The notes under the pieces: model-generated
Database searches by the model: none
The model's input: only the letters and a program-made list of their open reading frames with translations
What the model was told of the DNA's origin: nothing
Position numbers and translations under genes: made by a program
Part shown: positions 1 to 9,876 of the stretch, piece by piece
Position numbering within the stretch: position 1 is the first letter of the stretch
Layout of the letters: the number at the start of each line of letters is the position of its first letter
From: Pectinophora gossypiella
Lineage: Eukaryota > Arthropoda > Insecta > Lepidoptera > Gelechiidae
NCBI RefSeq assembly: GCF_024362695.1
Contig: NC_065431.1
Span: 3,478,624 to 3,542,623, forward strand
Reading direction: 5' to 3'
DNA length: 64,000 nucleotides

Positions 1-155
1 CATAGAATAAGGAATAATAAATACTACGTATAGAACGGCAACTCTCCGCTCCCCACCAGCGGCTTAGCTAGGTTTACCTCACCCCCTCGGTCTTATTTTA
101 GTCTTCAATCGTATGGCGGCAGACGTCACCAACACAGATGCGCATTTACGATAAT
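1..155 (+). mobile_element. Repeat D, left part, cut by window edge and by MITE-P
   Basis: This stretch matches the copies at 27118-27295, 42096-42305 and 44040-44180 (shared words such as CTCCCCACCAGCGGCT and TTAGTCTTCAATCG). The copy continues after MITE-P at about 526-560, so the MITE inserted into an older repeat D. No coding potential is seen. The superfamily is unknown. Confidence 0.6.
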
Positions 156-522
156 GGCCCCGATTCCTGCAGACACCTCCTAATTTTATTTTAAGTTACA
201 GCCGTCATTTTCTTATCCGCCGAAAAGGAAAGGGACGGAAGATTGTCAGCAAATTAATTTTAAAATTAATGAATAACCTGTGCGAAAAAAAACAGTCATC
301 TCGCTGGTATGCAATCCGTTTGACGTGCTGTCTACTTAATTCTGTCGGGTTATTCGCCGATGTAAAATTTTTAGACGGTTGTTTTAGATTTCTGCTTAAA
401 ATTCACGTGTATTTCATAAATTTTATGCCTGTCGATTACCCATCCCTTTCTTTATCAACGGATATGAAAATGACAGGTATAACTTGAAATAAAATTAGAT
501 GACGTCTGCAGGACTTAGCACC
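156..522. mobile_element. MITE-P copy 1 (palindromic non-autonomous DNA element)
   Basis: About 370 bp with long, imperfect inverted ends. The left end begins GGCCCCGATTCCTG and the right end, reversed, begins GGTGCTAAGTCCTG. Further in, both arms share the word CCGTCATTTTC and the word GAAAAGGAAAGGGACGG. It interrupts repeat D with AAT on the left and ATT on the right, consistent with a 3-bp duplication carrying one change. No transposase is encoded. The 72-residue open frame inside is incidental. Confidence 0.75.
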
Positions 523-652
523 ATTGTCAATGTGTCTCTGTAAAAGTGTAGACAAAGTTGGGGGCAAACAGCTACTTTCTTTTATACTTTTGTAAATGTC
601 GACAAACGAGATTTCATGTTTAGGGTGATAAACGCCGCGTCACTTAACAATA
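523..652. other. Right remnant of repeat D and unassigned sequence
   Basis: The first 40 or so bases continue repeat D after the MITE. The rest, up to the TA flanking element X, shows no recognisable feature. Confidence 0.4.
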
Positions 653-904
653 TCGAGGGTTGAAAGGCAAATGGGTTTAAGCGACATTTTGTGAACTTTA
701 CAGGAGAGCCATTTAAAGTTTTATTTTTTCGAAAAAAAAATCATATAAAAAAAACTACTGAATCAAAAGTGTTCAAAATGCTAAGAATTATTTTAAATTA
801 AACGTTGCACAATTCTGTATTTATTTGGTTCGAAAAACACATCAGTTATAGATTTTAGAAGTCGCTTAATATAAAATGCCTCAATTGAACTAAATTACAG
901 TTGA

Positions 905-1100
905 AGGAAAAACGGTTGATATCCACTAGAGCCAAATATTGGCTAAAAGCAAAATGCTTTAAGAGACCTCTCACTTATTAGTTTGACTAAAGCTAAATGA
1001 ATTAAACGACTTCTTAAAAAAAGAAGACTAGAGGCAAATCAGCTTAACCTCCATAAAAGGTTATATGACAGGGAAGGAAAATATCTTAAGTGACCATCCG
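905..1100 (+). repeat. Left subterminal iterons of element X (about 42-bp period)
   Basis: Degenerate copies of a GGCAAANNGNTTAAGNGAC-like motif start near 907, 950, 991, 1031 and 1074, giving steps of 40-43 bases. The motif resembles bases 10-32 of the TIR. Such arrays often bind transposase in other elements, which would be their inferred role here. Confidence 0.5.
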
Positions 1101-1479
1101 CTACTAATTTCAATTGTATGAAATCCAAATATTAGTAAGATCGGAAATAAAGTCGGTCCTTAAGCCGTTTTTCCTGGGAGAGATTTTAGTCGGGCAAGGC
1201 ATTTGTACCTTACAATATTAGGAAAAATCACGGCGGATATAACGAGTAAATCGATTTCATTAAGAAACAGGATCTAGAATATAACCATAAAGATTGTTAC
1301 ACATGCTTAATTCGACTTTTTAATTATATGGTAAACCGCATATGATGGCGGATGACAGATGACTGTCACCAACTGAATGCGGGCAATAAAAGAAACAAAT
1401 AGCTTTGAAAAAGTCTTAATATGCTTATACTCTGTACTGAGTTTAATCTCACTATCACAACCTGTTTCCGATTTACTGA

Positions 1480-3745
1480 AAAATTTAAGACCACGTGGCT
1501 GGATGCAAGTTCCAAGCACTGGCTCCTACTAGATGGTACGCGGTACTAGGACAAACTGCAGTGAAGTACTGATTGCTCTCATATTAAGAGGCGGCCAGGG
1601 GTGGATAGATCAGCGACTTGTTTGATCAAAATTTCTGTTACATTTGCGCCTAAGACCTCCACTTCGAGCTGGCCATAAGATACCGTCGAAGTTGACAAAC
1701 AATAACAGAACTCGATCATGGTTTTAAAGCCGAGATACGTCGGACATCGCAACAGACACATCTGTCGATGAGATAATATAGATGATAATAATAATAAATA
1801 GATGGTGTTCCTTTGCCGAGCATTTTTATAGCTGTGCTCTGCTCTACCGAAGTTATTGGTTGGTAAACCAGACCGCAAAACTAAGATTGGTGCGATGGTT
1901 CTAACGTGAAAATCAGCTCGTGGGGAACTACAGGCGGGCTTTTCTGTCACCATATGTCTCAAAAACAAATGCCAGGTGGAATAAGCTTGTGAAATTCAGC
2001 TCTATGCTGATTCCTATCAATCCAGTTCCGGTAGATTTTCGACAGCTTCAAGACTGTTTTCGGCCACAAACTTTGAAGAGAGTTTCAATCTACAACAAGG
2101 AAAAGACCCAACGCCTCACTGATCAGAAAGACTTATTAGCAGCGCTTTGGACACATTTTAACGATGTCTTAAATCCCAATAGTAATACCAGTGACTTGTT
2201 TGTTACAACATATCGGTCGAGTTTGTTACAACAAGGTCGGGAGTTTCGCTTAAGATCTAGCGGCACCCCCGACCTTTGAAGAACTTCTTACCGCGCTAAG
2301 AAGGATGACGAATACCAACACATCAAAAATACCATCTGAACTGTATAATATGCCTACACATTAATAACTGGTTATACAAACTCATCCTGAAGATATGGGA
2401 GCTGCTGGAATGATTTTAGCCTTCTTCCTCTTTGCGAGTCGATGGCGATCGATATTAAATTTTAGCCTTAACGTTATTCTATCCCATGATGCAGAAAAGG
2501 TACTTCCGGAAACCCAATGATGATTTTGTCCGGACAGAGATATGGGGGTACGGTTTTGTTATTAAACAGATTCAGGCCAAAAGGCTTGAACAACATCGGC
2601 CTTTGTTATGTGCTGCGTGAGGCTTCACGCGGCTTGTGGATTATTCTAAAGAAAACAGATTGTCCTGAAAAGCTATGACTTATCCTGATACGACAATATC
2701 ATGACGACATGATGACGACAGTTTGATTTAGAAGTAACTTTTCAGAGCTATTCGTCGTTACCTACGGCGCGAAACAAGGCTATGTCATAACACATGGAGC
2801 CATGGTCCCTAGTCTATTTTCTTTATATATCGCTTCTGTATCACGCATAAGTGGGATACTCTGTGGAATTGTTATTTATAGCTTAATTGAAATTAAGGCT
2901 AAAATGAATAAGAACATTTTTGATCTCTCACGTCTCACATCTATGCGTCAGTTAACCAAACTTGCCGAGGAATGGCCGATTCAATTAAGTCACACACCAG
3001 AATATTTATAGTTTTGTGCAAAACCCTTTTAAAATAATCATCCAGAGGATGCTCCGGGGATGTAGCTTCTTCCAATGTTGCTTTAAAGGGCGCTGAGCTG
3101 GAGGAAGTTTCAAAATTAAAATATTTGGGTTCTCAAATATGAAATGACTCCAAAGTCATCGGAGTTGCCAGCCCGGATAACAGGTGCGGTGGCAGCCTTT
3201 GGAAAACTTAAAATATTAGTGTACAAAGTCTCAGCGGCGTACTTGATACGTAAACTTTAAATGTCTAAGGTCCATCCTTCGCATAAAGTGGCAAGATGGT
3301 TTTCCAATAACAGAAGTATTACGTCGTTCTGGCATATTCGGAATAGAAGCTCTCATCATAAAACATCACCTACGATGGTGCGGTCACGTCATGCGAATGG
3401 ATGACAGAAAGGTTTTCTATTTCGAGGTGTCTAGAAGGAACTGTAAACAAGGTGGACAATACCTGCGGTACAAAGACGTACTCAAACGCAACCATGTGGC
3501 TTTCAACATGCCAACTGATAGTTGGGATGAGTGTGTCTGAACCTGGAATAGCGCGTGATATAGTCCTCCAAAATCTTAGTCCAAGACGCCAAATACGGAA
3601 AACTCAACGGAAACCTTCCTACAATTACACGGTAAACTCGGCTGGCCAGCTTGATTGTATGCCATGTGACCAGATCTTCAATTCGAAGTTCGGTTTCGCT
3701 AGCCACGTCAAAGTCTACCACAACAACGACTTGGGATAGACACAA
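1480..3745 (+). pseudogene. LINE-Z: dead LINE with C-terminal zinc finger
   Basis: Broken plus-strand reading frames show the order of a non-LTR retrotransposon ORF2. The end of the endonuclease is near 1590-1690 (WIDQRLV, then SKFLLHLRLRPP). Linker sequence runs through 2000-2280. An RT piece sits near 2800-3010 (LFSLYIASVSRISGI, then FDLSRLTSMRQLTKLA). A C-terminal tail at 3590-3738 contains a CxxC and a histidine (LDCMPCDQIF and FGFASHVKVYH). Many stops and frameshifts make it non-functional. The active-site FADD block is not found intact. Related pieces lie at 41085-41335 and 58945-59260. The family is LINE; the clade is uncertain (RTE-like C-terminal layout). Confidence 0.65.
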
Positions 3746-4063
3746 ATAGAAGTCACCATCAACGGATACGGCTTGGGTGACATGATGACACGCACAGTCC
3801 CGGTCTTCCCAATCGTAATTTTTAGCTGTGTGAACCGCCCAACCAGGACCTGCCCATACTTATTTTGATATGTTGAAGTGATGCGGGCACAAGGTTTCAT
3901 ACAAAATTGCGATGACTGAAATGTTAGCATTATTTCTTTTTTGTTTTGGAAAAACGTTTTAAGTCCTTTCAAAAGAAAATGATAGTTGTTTTATACGACA
4001 AAAAAATTAAAAAAAATGTAGCATAAATAGCTGAAGTCAAATTCTATAAATATTTTCGGTAAA

Positions 4064-4300
4064 GGCAAAACAGTTCAAGTGCCAATTTTACCTTTAAACT
4101 GTCGAAGGCAAAACGGTTGAAGCGACAATATTTATAAAATCTGGATTAAAGCAAATAGATTTAAGCGCCAAATCTATTTTCGTTTCGTCTAAGGACAAAT
4201 GATTTAACCGACTTATCTATAACAAAACACTGTCAGGGAAAACGCTTTAACAGACTTCGAATCATGAAAATGAAAAGACATAACAGCTTATGTGACCGAC
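4064..4300 (+). repeat. Right subterminal iterons of element X
   Basis: Motifs such as GGCAAAACGGTTGAAGCGAC (near 4111) recur near 4068, 4109, 4150, 4192, 4235 and 4276, with steps of about 41-43 bases. They lie in the same orientation as the left TIR. A further single copy lies near 4396-4420. They match the iterons at 905-1100. Confidence 0.55.
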
Positions 4301-4547
4301 TCATGTCCCGGAATACGACTGATATGCCACCCGCCCAGAATTTTGTGCATTTTTTTGTCGGTTAAAACACGGGTTTTTAAAAATGTACCCAAAGTGCTAA
4401 TTGGTTGAAGCGCCAAAAAGTAGCTTCGATTGATCTGAAACCAAGATCAGTCGACGCGGAAAAAATCGCTGATTCCGAATATATATATAAGTCAATTTCG
4501 CCCAAAATGTCGCTTAAACCCATTTGCCTTTCAACCCTCGATATGTG

Positions 4548-4745
4548 ATTGAGTAGCAGTTTCGTTATTTAATCGTTGGGGAGTGGGTTCGAATCCAGTT
4601 CAGATTTTATCCATAAACTAACAGATCCATACGTTATTAATATCAGTCTTATTGGGGTGTAGGCAAAGCCATACTTAAATGAAAAAAAGTTGAGGACTGT
4701 TCCCAGCAGTGGGACGTATATAGGCTGTTTATGTTATGTTTATGT
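4548..4745 (+). mobile_element. tRNA-headed SINE with RTE-type tail (SINE-C relative)
   Basis: A Pol III-like head is seen: a box A-like TGAGTAGCAGTT near 4548 and a box B-like GGGTTCGAATCC near 4587. The 3' end from about 4690 reads CCCAGCAGTGGGACG, then a TTATGTTATG tail, shared with SINE-C copies. The head abuts the right end of element X. Confidence 0.55.
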
Positions 4746-4749
4746 ATTA

Positions 4750-4812
4750 TTGACGTTTCAAAGTGTAACTATGTTACCTACTGAATAAAGATATTTTTGA
4801 TTTTGAATTTGA
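4750..4812 (+). mobile_element. LINE-K 3' end fragment
   Basis: Matches the last 60 bases of the LINE-K copies at 8464-9047 and 38405-38630 (AAGTGTAACTATGTTACC, then AATAAAGATA and TTTGAATTTGAA repeats). A severely 5'-truncated insertion. Confidence 0.65.
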
Positions 4813-5061
4813 ATATCTTTAGTCCTTGTTTTGTTTCGTTTTTTAGCATGGCTACCCACGTTCGGAGCTAATATAGATGTACGGAATAATGCATATCATC
4901 ACACCGTGTCCCAACTAGGGTAGACTGTTATCAAGCCGTTTGAAATCAGTGGCAAAAACGAAATAATTGGAATCAATTAGATGACTTGTCAATTTGTGAG
5001 TTTAATACAACTGCAGAGTTATCCATATGTTGGGGGTCCAGTTTCGATTTTTGAATGTGTG
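4813..5061. other. No recognisable feature
   Basis: Intergenic AT-rich sequence of about 250 bases. I see no repeat shared with the rest of the window and no plausible coding frame. Confidence 0.4.
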
Positions 5062-5345
5062 ACTTTCCAATCGACGTTCCCCAAACACACGATAGATGGC
5101 GTTATTCACTTTTAAAACCTATTTTCTCATTTCTGGGGCACATAATTATTCAAAAATGAAATGAAATGTCATGAAGCACACAAAACTAATTGTTGCTTGA
5201 TATTTGGATCACGTTATGTATAGAATGATGTTGCTACCTATATTGCTTCTCTTTATTTTGATCAGAGTAATAATGGGTGGAAGTTGTAATTGTACCTTGG
5301 TGTAATAAAAAGGGTCATCATTTATACCCAGAAACAAAGATAAAA

Positions 5346-5676
5346 TTGTTATAGTGACTAGGATTGAGAAGGGAATGTTAGGTTGGTTTGGACACGTTGA
5401 GCGGATGAAGGATAATAGAATTGCAAAAGCGGTATATAAAGCGAAAGTTGATGGTAGGGCTGGCAGAGGAAGACCGAGAAGGACTTACGATGATCAAATT
5501 GGAGATGTCCTTAGAAAAGGTTCAATACGATCTACTCTGAACCGGCGTGCGTGTATGAAGCGATTGATGAATGTGGAGGAAGCAAGAGAAGTGTGTCAGG
5601 ATCGAAGCAAATGGAATTCTATAGTCTCTGCTTACCCCGGTGGGAAATAGGCGTGAGTTTATGTATGTATGTATGT
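5346..5676 (+). pseudogene. RTE-T: 5'-truncated LINE ORF2 C-terminus with (TGTA)n tail
   Basis: An open frame at 5354-5650 encodes the conserved C-terminal region of an RTE-like LINE ORF2 (GWFGHVERMKDNRIAKAVY, GRPRRTYDDQIGDVLRKG, ending SAYPGGK). The stop is followed by a short 3' UTR ending in (TGTA)n. The insertion is flanked by an exact 12-bp target-site duplication, ACAAAGATAAAA, at 5334-5345 and 5677-5688, which lies within element F. It lacks the endonuclease and RT domains. Related copies lie at 26376, 46140, 55463 and 60622. Confidence 0.8.
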
Positions 5677-5702
5677 ACAAAGATAAAAGAAGCATATGTC
5701 TG

Positions 5703-5875
5703 TTATAATAATAATAATCATTTATTTCGAACTCATCCACATTGATTACATCCATATTTGTTAGTAAAATTGCAAGCTTACAAAACTAGTGTTAGTAACA
5801 TACGTACAAATATATTAAAATGGCAAGTCCGGATGGACTCCCCGACGCTGGCGGCCAATCATACGACTGAAATTC
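5703..5875 (-). mobile_element. Probable LINE 3' end, minus strand
   Basis: A (TAA)n run followed by TCATTTATTTCGAACTC interrupts element F between CTGTTA and TTGTTATCC. The layout (simple-repeat tail, short body, interruption of a known repeat) suggests a truncated LINE or SINE. No coding frame identifies it. Confidence 0.4.
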
Positions 5876-6154
5876 AAAATTTGTTATCCATGAAATTCAA
5901 AATTTAAACGAAGAAAAATCTATACATTGTTTTAACACATACACACATACATTGTTGTTGTTATTATGTGCTTTAATTATGAAGAAAAATCTTAATAATG
6001 CCATCTTTCGTGTTTTTGGGGAACGCCGATTGGAAAGTTCCTCTTTGTACATTTGTTTCTACTACTTGGACATTTTTTAAATAGTCACTCTGGTACACCA
6101 CCTTGCTTGGTTTGGATAAATATAAAATTCCCGAAAACATCTCAATACTAAGAG

Positions 6155-6300
6155 GTGGGGGGTCCCCACACTAGGGCCTTTCGAGCGTCGTAGTCGTGTC
6201 AGCGTCTGCGCAACGTCGACGCCGCGGCGACGCGACGCCTGCGTCGCGCACGCTCGGCGTTCGGCAACCGGCCAGAGAGACTAGTGTGGGGGGTCTCTTA
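6155..6300. mobile_element. GC-rich element with short inverted ends
   Basis: CCCCACACTAG at about 6167 is matched in reverse by CTAGTGTGGGG near 6280. Between them is an unusually CpG-rich core (GCGTCGACGCCGCGG type words) unlike the AT-rich surroundings. It is probably a small MITE. The 79-residue frame across it is chance. Confidence 0.45.
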
Positions 6301-6329
6301 TATACGAATATTATGCAATTCCGGCATAA

Positions 6330-6656
6330 CAACCTCCGTGGGCCAGTGGTTGAGCGTTGGGGTCACGGTCCGGAGGCCCTGGGTTCGATTCCCGGTGAAG
6401 ACATCACAAAAATTACTTTGTCGTCCCTAGTTTGATTAGGACATTACAGGCTGATCACCTGATTGTCCGAAAATAACATGATCCGTGCTTCGGAGGGCAC
6501 GTTAAGCCGTTGTTCCCGGTTATAACCTACTGATGTAAGTAAGTAGTCGTAACATGAGCCATCTCTGGCGCCTTTGGCGGCTCAATAGTAACCCTGGCGC
6601 CAGGGTTGATGAGGTTAGTACTCCACCTTACAACCCACGCGATAGAAGAAGAAGAA
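6330..6656 (+). mobile_element. SINE-A, full length
   Basis: A tRNA-derived SINE of about 320 bp. The box A region is GGGCCAGTGGTTGAGCG and box B is GGTTCGATTCCC. It continues with the conserved central body (GTGCTTCGGAGGGCACGTTA, then AGCCGTTG), and a tail ending CCCACGCGATAGAAGAAGAA. About twenty copies or parts of this family occur in the window on both strands. It codes for no protein and would use Pol III and LINE machinery. Confidence 0.85.
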
Positions 6657-6671
6657 TGAAATTACAACATT

Positions 6672-7041
6672 GGCCCCGATTCCTGCAGACACCGCCTAAT
6701 TTTATTTTAAGTTATATCCGTCATTTTCATATCCGTCGAAAAGGAAAGGGACGGATGACTCTTAATTTTAGGAAGAATGAGTAAATGAATGAATAACCCG
6801 GGCGAATCAAAAAGGTACGTCGCTGGTATGCAATCCGTTTGACGTGCTGTCTACTTAACTCTGTCGGGTTATTGACGGATGTAAAATTTATAGACGATTG
6901 GTTTAGATTTGTGCTTAAAATTGACGTGTGTTCCATAAATTTTATGCTTGTCGATTACCCGTCCCTTTCCTTTTCGGCGGATAAGAAAATGACAGATATA
7001 ACTTAAAATAAAATTAGATGGTATTTACAGGAATTAGCACC
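6672..7041. mobile_element. MITE-P copy 2
   Basis: About 370 bp with ends GGCCCCGATTCCTG and, reversed, GGTGCTAATTCCTG, and internal arms GAAAAGGAAAGGGACGG on both sides. It lies immediately 3' of SINE-A. Flanks are ATT and AAT, so no clean duplication is seen. Confidence 0.75.
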
Positions 7042-7159
7042 AATATTACGTACACACGGGTCACATTGATAACCTCCTTTATTTCGAAGTCGGTTAAAAA
7101 AAAACACAGTTACGTGTAATTGTTCGCATATCGCGACATATGGCAACAGTGTGCCATAC

Positions 7160-7806
7160 TGTCCTACAGTGTAAACACGCGAGGTTTATCACAGATAACA
7201 TCAAATGTCGTTTTAATCGTCATAGCTGTTGCCAGGAGGAGTAGGAGGGTATGTAAATGTGGGTGTCTAATGTTATGGGCGATAGGCTGATCCCTTACTG
7301 CCAGATATCTGTCCGGTACTGGTCGATAGAGAATCGCTACGGGTATGCGACCCCGAACTGCTCTAGCTACTACTGTCACCTCCCTCTTCCTCCTGTGGCA
7401 GTAGTATCCTTTTCCCCCTTCCTCACCACTCCTATTACGGATGTCTCCCGTTAAGATCGACCGATGATCCCGATCGGTCACAAAACCTAGCTTGCTAGCT
7501 TTCGGTCCGCAGCGTTAGAGGCCTTGCTAATGCTGATGCCGTTCCTACCGCTCTCCGATCGTAGCGGCTCCCCGTTCCATTGGATACAGGGCGGTAGGGG
7601 CAAGAGTGCACCTGTGTTCGCGCGCACACTGTCAAACCATTGTTCCGTGCACTATAATATTTCCTGCGCAAATGGCTCGGCTTCTGAAGGTTCATCATAT
7701 CCAGCTTACGACATCGTATCAACAGTGGCTGCAAGTTGTCTTTGATTACTTGTGGCTCTGCTCACCCCATTAGGGATTACGGGCGTGAGTTTATGTATGT
7801 ATGTAT
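7160..7806 (+). mobile_element. LINE 3' region with (TATG)n end
   Basis: A GC-richer block ends in GGGCGTGAGTTTATG and (TATG)n, the same ending as RTE-T copies. Part of it (AGTGGCTGCAAGTTGTCTTT near 7721) recurs near 11429. The frames here are broken and I cannot identify a domain. It is best read as the 3' part of an RTE-like LINE. Confidence 0.45.
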
Positions 7807-7856
7807 GTATCTAAAATGTCCCCTTTTTTATTATATTTTTTGTTGAAAATACACCG

Positions 7857-8445
7857 TGCCGTGATAAATTAGCCTAGTTGTTAAAACGCTTGCCTCTCAC
7901 TTTGAGCTCGCAGGTTCGAATCCAGCACAGGCCTAAACGTACGATTGTTGAATTTGTTTTCGAATTCATATTTGGATTATAAATGATTATCACGTGCTCA
8001 GCGGTGAAGGAAAATATCGTGTAGAAACCCATATCCCCGAGAAATGCATTTTCGGTGGTATGTGACCTAATCTGTATTGGGCTGTTCCTTCGCGGGTTGG
8101 AAGGCCAGAAAGGCAGTCGCTTCTGTAAAAAACCGGGCCTGTCAAATCTTCAGGTTAGTAAGCAGACCCTGTGAAAGATGGGATAATGCTAGCAGAAAGG
8201 AGTCATCATCATCATCATCAGCCATACGACGCCCACTGCTGGGCATAGGCCTCCCCCAAGGATCTCCACGACGATCGGTCCTGCGCTGCCCGCATCCAGC
8301 GGCTTCCCGCGACCTTCACCAGATCGTCGGTCCACCTTGTAGCGGGCCTACCCAATGAGCGTCGTCCGACACGTGGTCGCCACTCCAGAACCTTTCCGCC
8401 CCAACGGCCATTGGTTCTCCTCGCTATGTAGAAAGGAGTATAGCG
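7857..8445 (+). mobile_element. SINE-D, interrupted by an RTE-R fragment
   Basis: A tRNA-like head has box A TAGCCTAGTTGTTAAAACGC and box B GGTTCGAATCC. The body continues through AATGATTATCACGTGCTCAG, GAGAAATGCATTTTCGG and AATCTTCAGGTTAG to a tail near GGGATAATGCTAG. The RTE-R piece at 8204-8429 splits its 3' end. Other copies lie at 10155 (minus), 20330, 21985 and 17840 (minus). Confidence 0.75.
8204..8429 (-). pseudogene. RTE-R: 5'-truncated RTE LINE C-terminus with (GAT)n tail
   Basis: Read on the minus strand, it encodes the end of an RTE-clade ORF2 (RPATRWTDDLVKV, QDRSSWRSLGEAY), followed by a short 3' UTR and a (GAT)n tail, seen here as ATCATCATC at 8204. It is flanked by an exact 10-bp target-site duplication AGAAAGGAGT (8194-8203 and 8430-8439). 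Endonuclease and RT are missing. Related pieces lie at 42400-42532, near 44990 and near 61760. Confidence 0.8.
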
Positions 8446-8463
8446 TACCTATGTGGGCTGTTT

Positions 8464-9047
8464 ATGTTGTATAGTATGTTGCTACATGTTTTCTTCCAGG
8501 AACGTGGGCTTCTGTTCATCGCTCTTTTGGAGTCGTACCTTAGTGGCCGCGTTCAAAGGGTTGATTTGCACGGCTCCAGATCGTCTGGATCTAACGTCAC
8601 TATAGGCGTCCCGCAGGGCTCAATTCTAGGTCCATTTCTATTCCTAGTTTATATAAACGACCTACCTAGTCTTGTCATGAGGTGGTGCTGTTTGCAGATG
8701 ATACCTCCTTTCTTTTTAAAGTAAAGAGACGACAAGATTCTAATTCTAATAAAGTTAGTGATTATTTAGAAGATATGAATGCATGGGATTAACTGTCTGA
8801 GAACTGATATTAGGCAGCTAAATTACTCAATTGTATACCAATATTTTATGTTTTTTTTTTTAAAGAACGTCTAGGGCCCTTTGCCGAGGTTTTTCTTGCA
8901 GCTTCTTTTCCCCGGCTATACAGGTTGTGAGAAGCTGCAGTAGTTTTAGGCGGATGAGACGTTCGTTATGTAAAATTGACGATTCAAAGTGTAACTATGT
9001 TACCTATTGAATAAAGATATTTTTGAATTTGAATTTTGAATTTTGTT
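8464..9047 (+). pseudogene. LINE-K: RT fragment fused to its own 3' end by internal deletion
   Basis: The frame at 8464-8724 contains RT motifs (LLESYLSGRVQRV, then IGVPQGSILGP and FLVYINDLPSL). A frameshift then exposes FADDTSFLF near 8690-8715. Directly after this the sequence jumps to the ORF's C-terminus (VSDYLEDMNAWD, ending near 8791) and the 3' UTR with TTTGAATTTGAA repeats. A large internal deletion and a frameshift therefore inactivate it. The clade is Jockey/CR1-like. Confidence 0.7.
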
Positions 9048-9319
9048 CACCCAGATAAGGATTAAGAGCGTGAAGTGTGTCAAACTGTCTATGAATAACT
9101 TAACTATAAACTTTCGCCCCATTTCACTTGAATGAACGTCGACGTCCTTAACATATTGTAATAATTGAAGCTGAGAAGTGAAGTTATCTCGGCCATATTA
9201 ATTTGAATAACATTATGCATTTTCGCGCCATAAGCAATTACTGTCAATAAAATCAAGATGGCCGCCGTAGGGTTGCCAATATAAAAATATGAAGAATATA
9301 TTTTTTTGTTTTAATAGGC
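9048..9319. other. No recognisable feature
   Basis: AT-rich sequence without a shared repeat or usable frame that I can detect. Confidence 0.35.
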
Positions 9320-9600
9320 GAGTTTCTAACTAGTCAAATTAGTTACTTTTAACTAAACGTCAAAACACGAAATTACTATGGAATTTGTATGAAAAAGCCT
9401 GCTGTGACGTCATAGAAAAATGTGATAAAATATCGGACTTCTTTTAAGTTTTTCTTGATTAAATAAATAAATAAAATAAAAAAAATCATAAATAAGTTAA
9501 ATAGAAAAAAGAAAAATGTTTTCGTTAGTTTTAAATCTGTCTAAGTAATCAGAATTTCATAATTTATCTTGAACCTAGTAGGTACACAGCCCGATTACCT
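9320..9600 (-). repeat. Interspersed repeat E, minus orientation
   Basis: The reverse complement matches 56226-56510 (shared words ATAAATTATGAAATTCTGAT-type, a TGACGTCA core, and AGTCCGA). Shorter pieces of the same repeat flank the SINE at 34359-34675 and lie near 21860. The nature is unknown and it is non-coding. Confidence 0.55.
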
Positions 9601-9639
9601 ATTTTTTCATTACTCGGGTACATAATTATTCGAAAATAC

Positions 9640-9825
9640 AATATGTAATGGCAGAAGCATAATATAAAATTAATTGTTGCTTAATATTTCGATCACATTA
9701 TGTACGTTGCCTATATTTCTTCTCTTTATTTTGATCAGAATATGAATGGGTGGCAGATGTAATTGTGCGTGGGTATAATAAAAAGGGTCATCATATATCC
9801 CCTAAAACAAAGATAAAAGATGTCT
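9640..9825 (+). mobile_element. Element F fragment
   Basis: Shares TAATTGTTGCTTAATATTTC, TTTGATCAGAAT and AAAAGGGTCATCATATA with element F at 5062-6038. It lacks the right arm. Confidence 0.6.
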
Positions 9826-9876
9826 CTGCCTACCCCAACGGGAGATAAGTTTGATTTTATGTATGTATATCCATGT

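Larger units (their letters stand above)
653..4541. mobile_element. Element X: 3.9 kb element with perfect 39-bp TIRs
   Basis: Positions 653-691 and the reverse complement of 4503-4541 are identical over 39 bases (both begin TCGAGGGTTGAAAGG). The dinucleotide TA flanks both ends (651-652 and 4542-4543), as expected of a TA-targeting transposon, though TA is a weak duplication signal. Inside each end lie degenerate direct repeats of about 42 bp resembling the TIR (905-1100 and 4064-4300). The middle holds a dead LINE (1480-3745). No transposase is visible, so it is either non-autonomous or has lost its transposase to the LINE insertion. The superfamily cannot be named from the sequence alone. 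Confidence 0.7.
5062..6038 (+). mobile_element. Element F: TIR element split by two LINE insertions
   Basis: The left arm 5062-5106 and the reverse complement of 5994-6038 match over 45 bases with about four mismatches (both contain ACTTTCCAATCG and GTTCCCCAAA). The body carries the signature TTTGATCAGA, then AAAAGGGTCATCATTTATACC. It is interrupted at 5346-5676 by an RTE-type LINE and at about 5703-5875 by another LINE end. Without these it would be about 480 bp. Body fragments recur at 9640, 40180, 44265, 56095 and 63530. It encodes nothing. Confidence 0.65.

Noticed and set aside
1579..1968. 129-residue minus-strand frame
   Set aside because: The plus strand here shows LINE-Z endonuclease remains (WIDQRLV...), so the minus frame is a shadow.
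651..4543. Polinton/Maverick or DNA virus-like element
   Set aside because: Too short, with no polymerase, integrase or capsid frame, and TA flanks instead of a 6-bp duplication.
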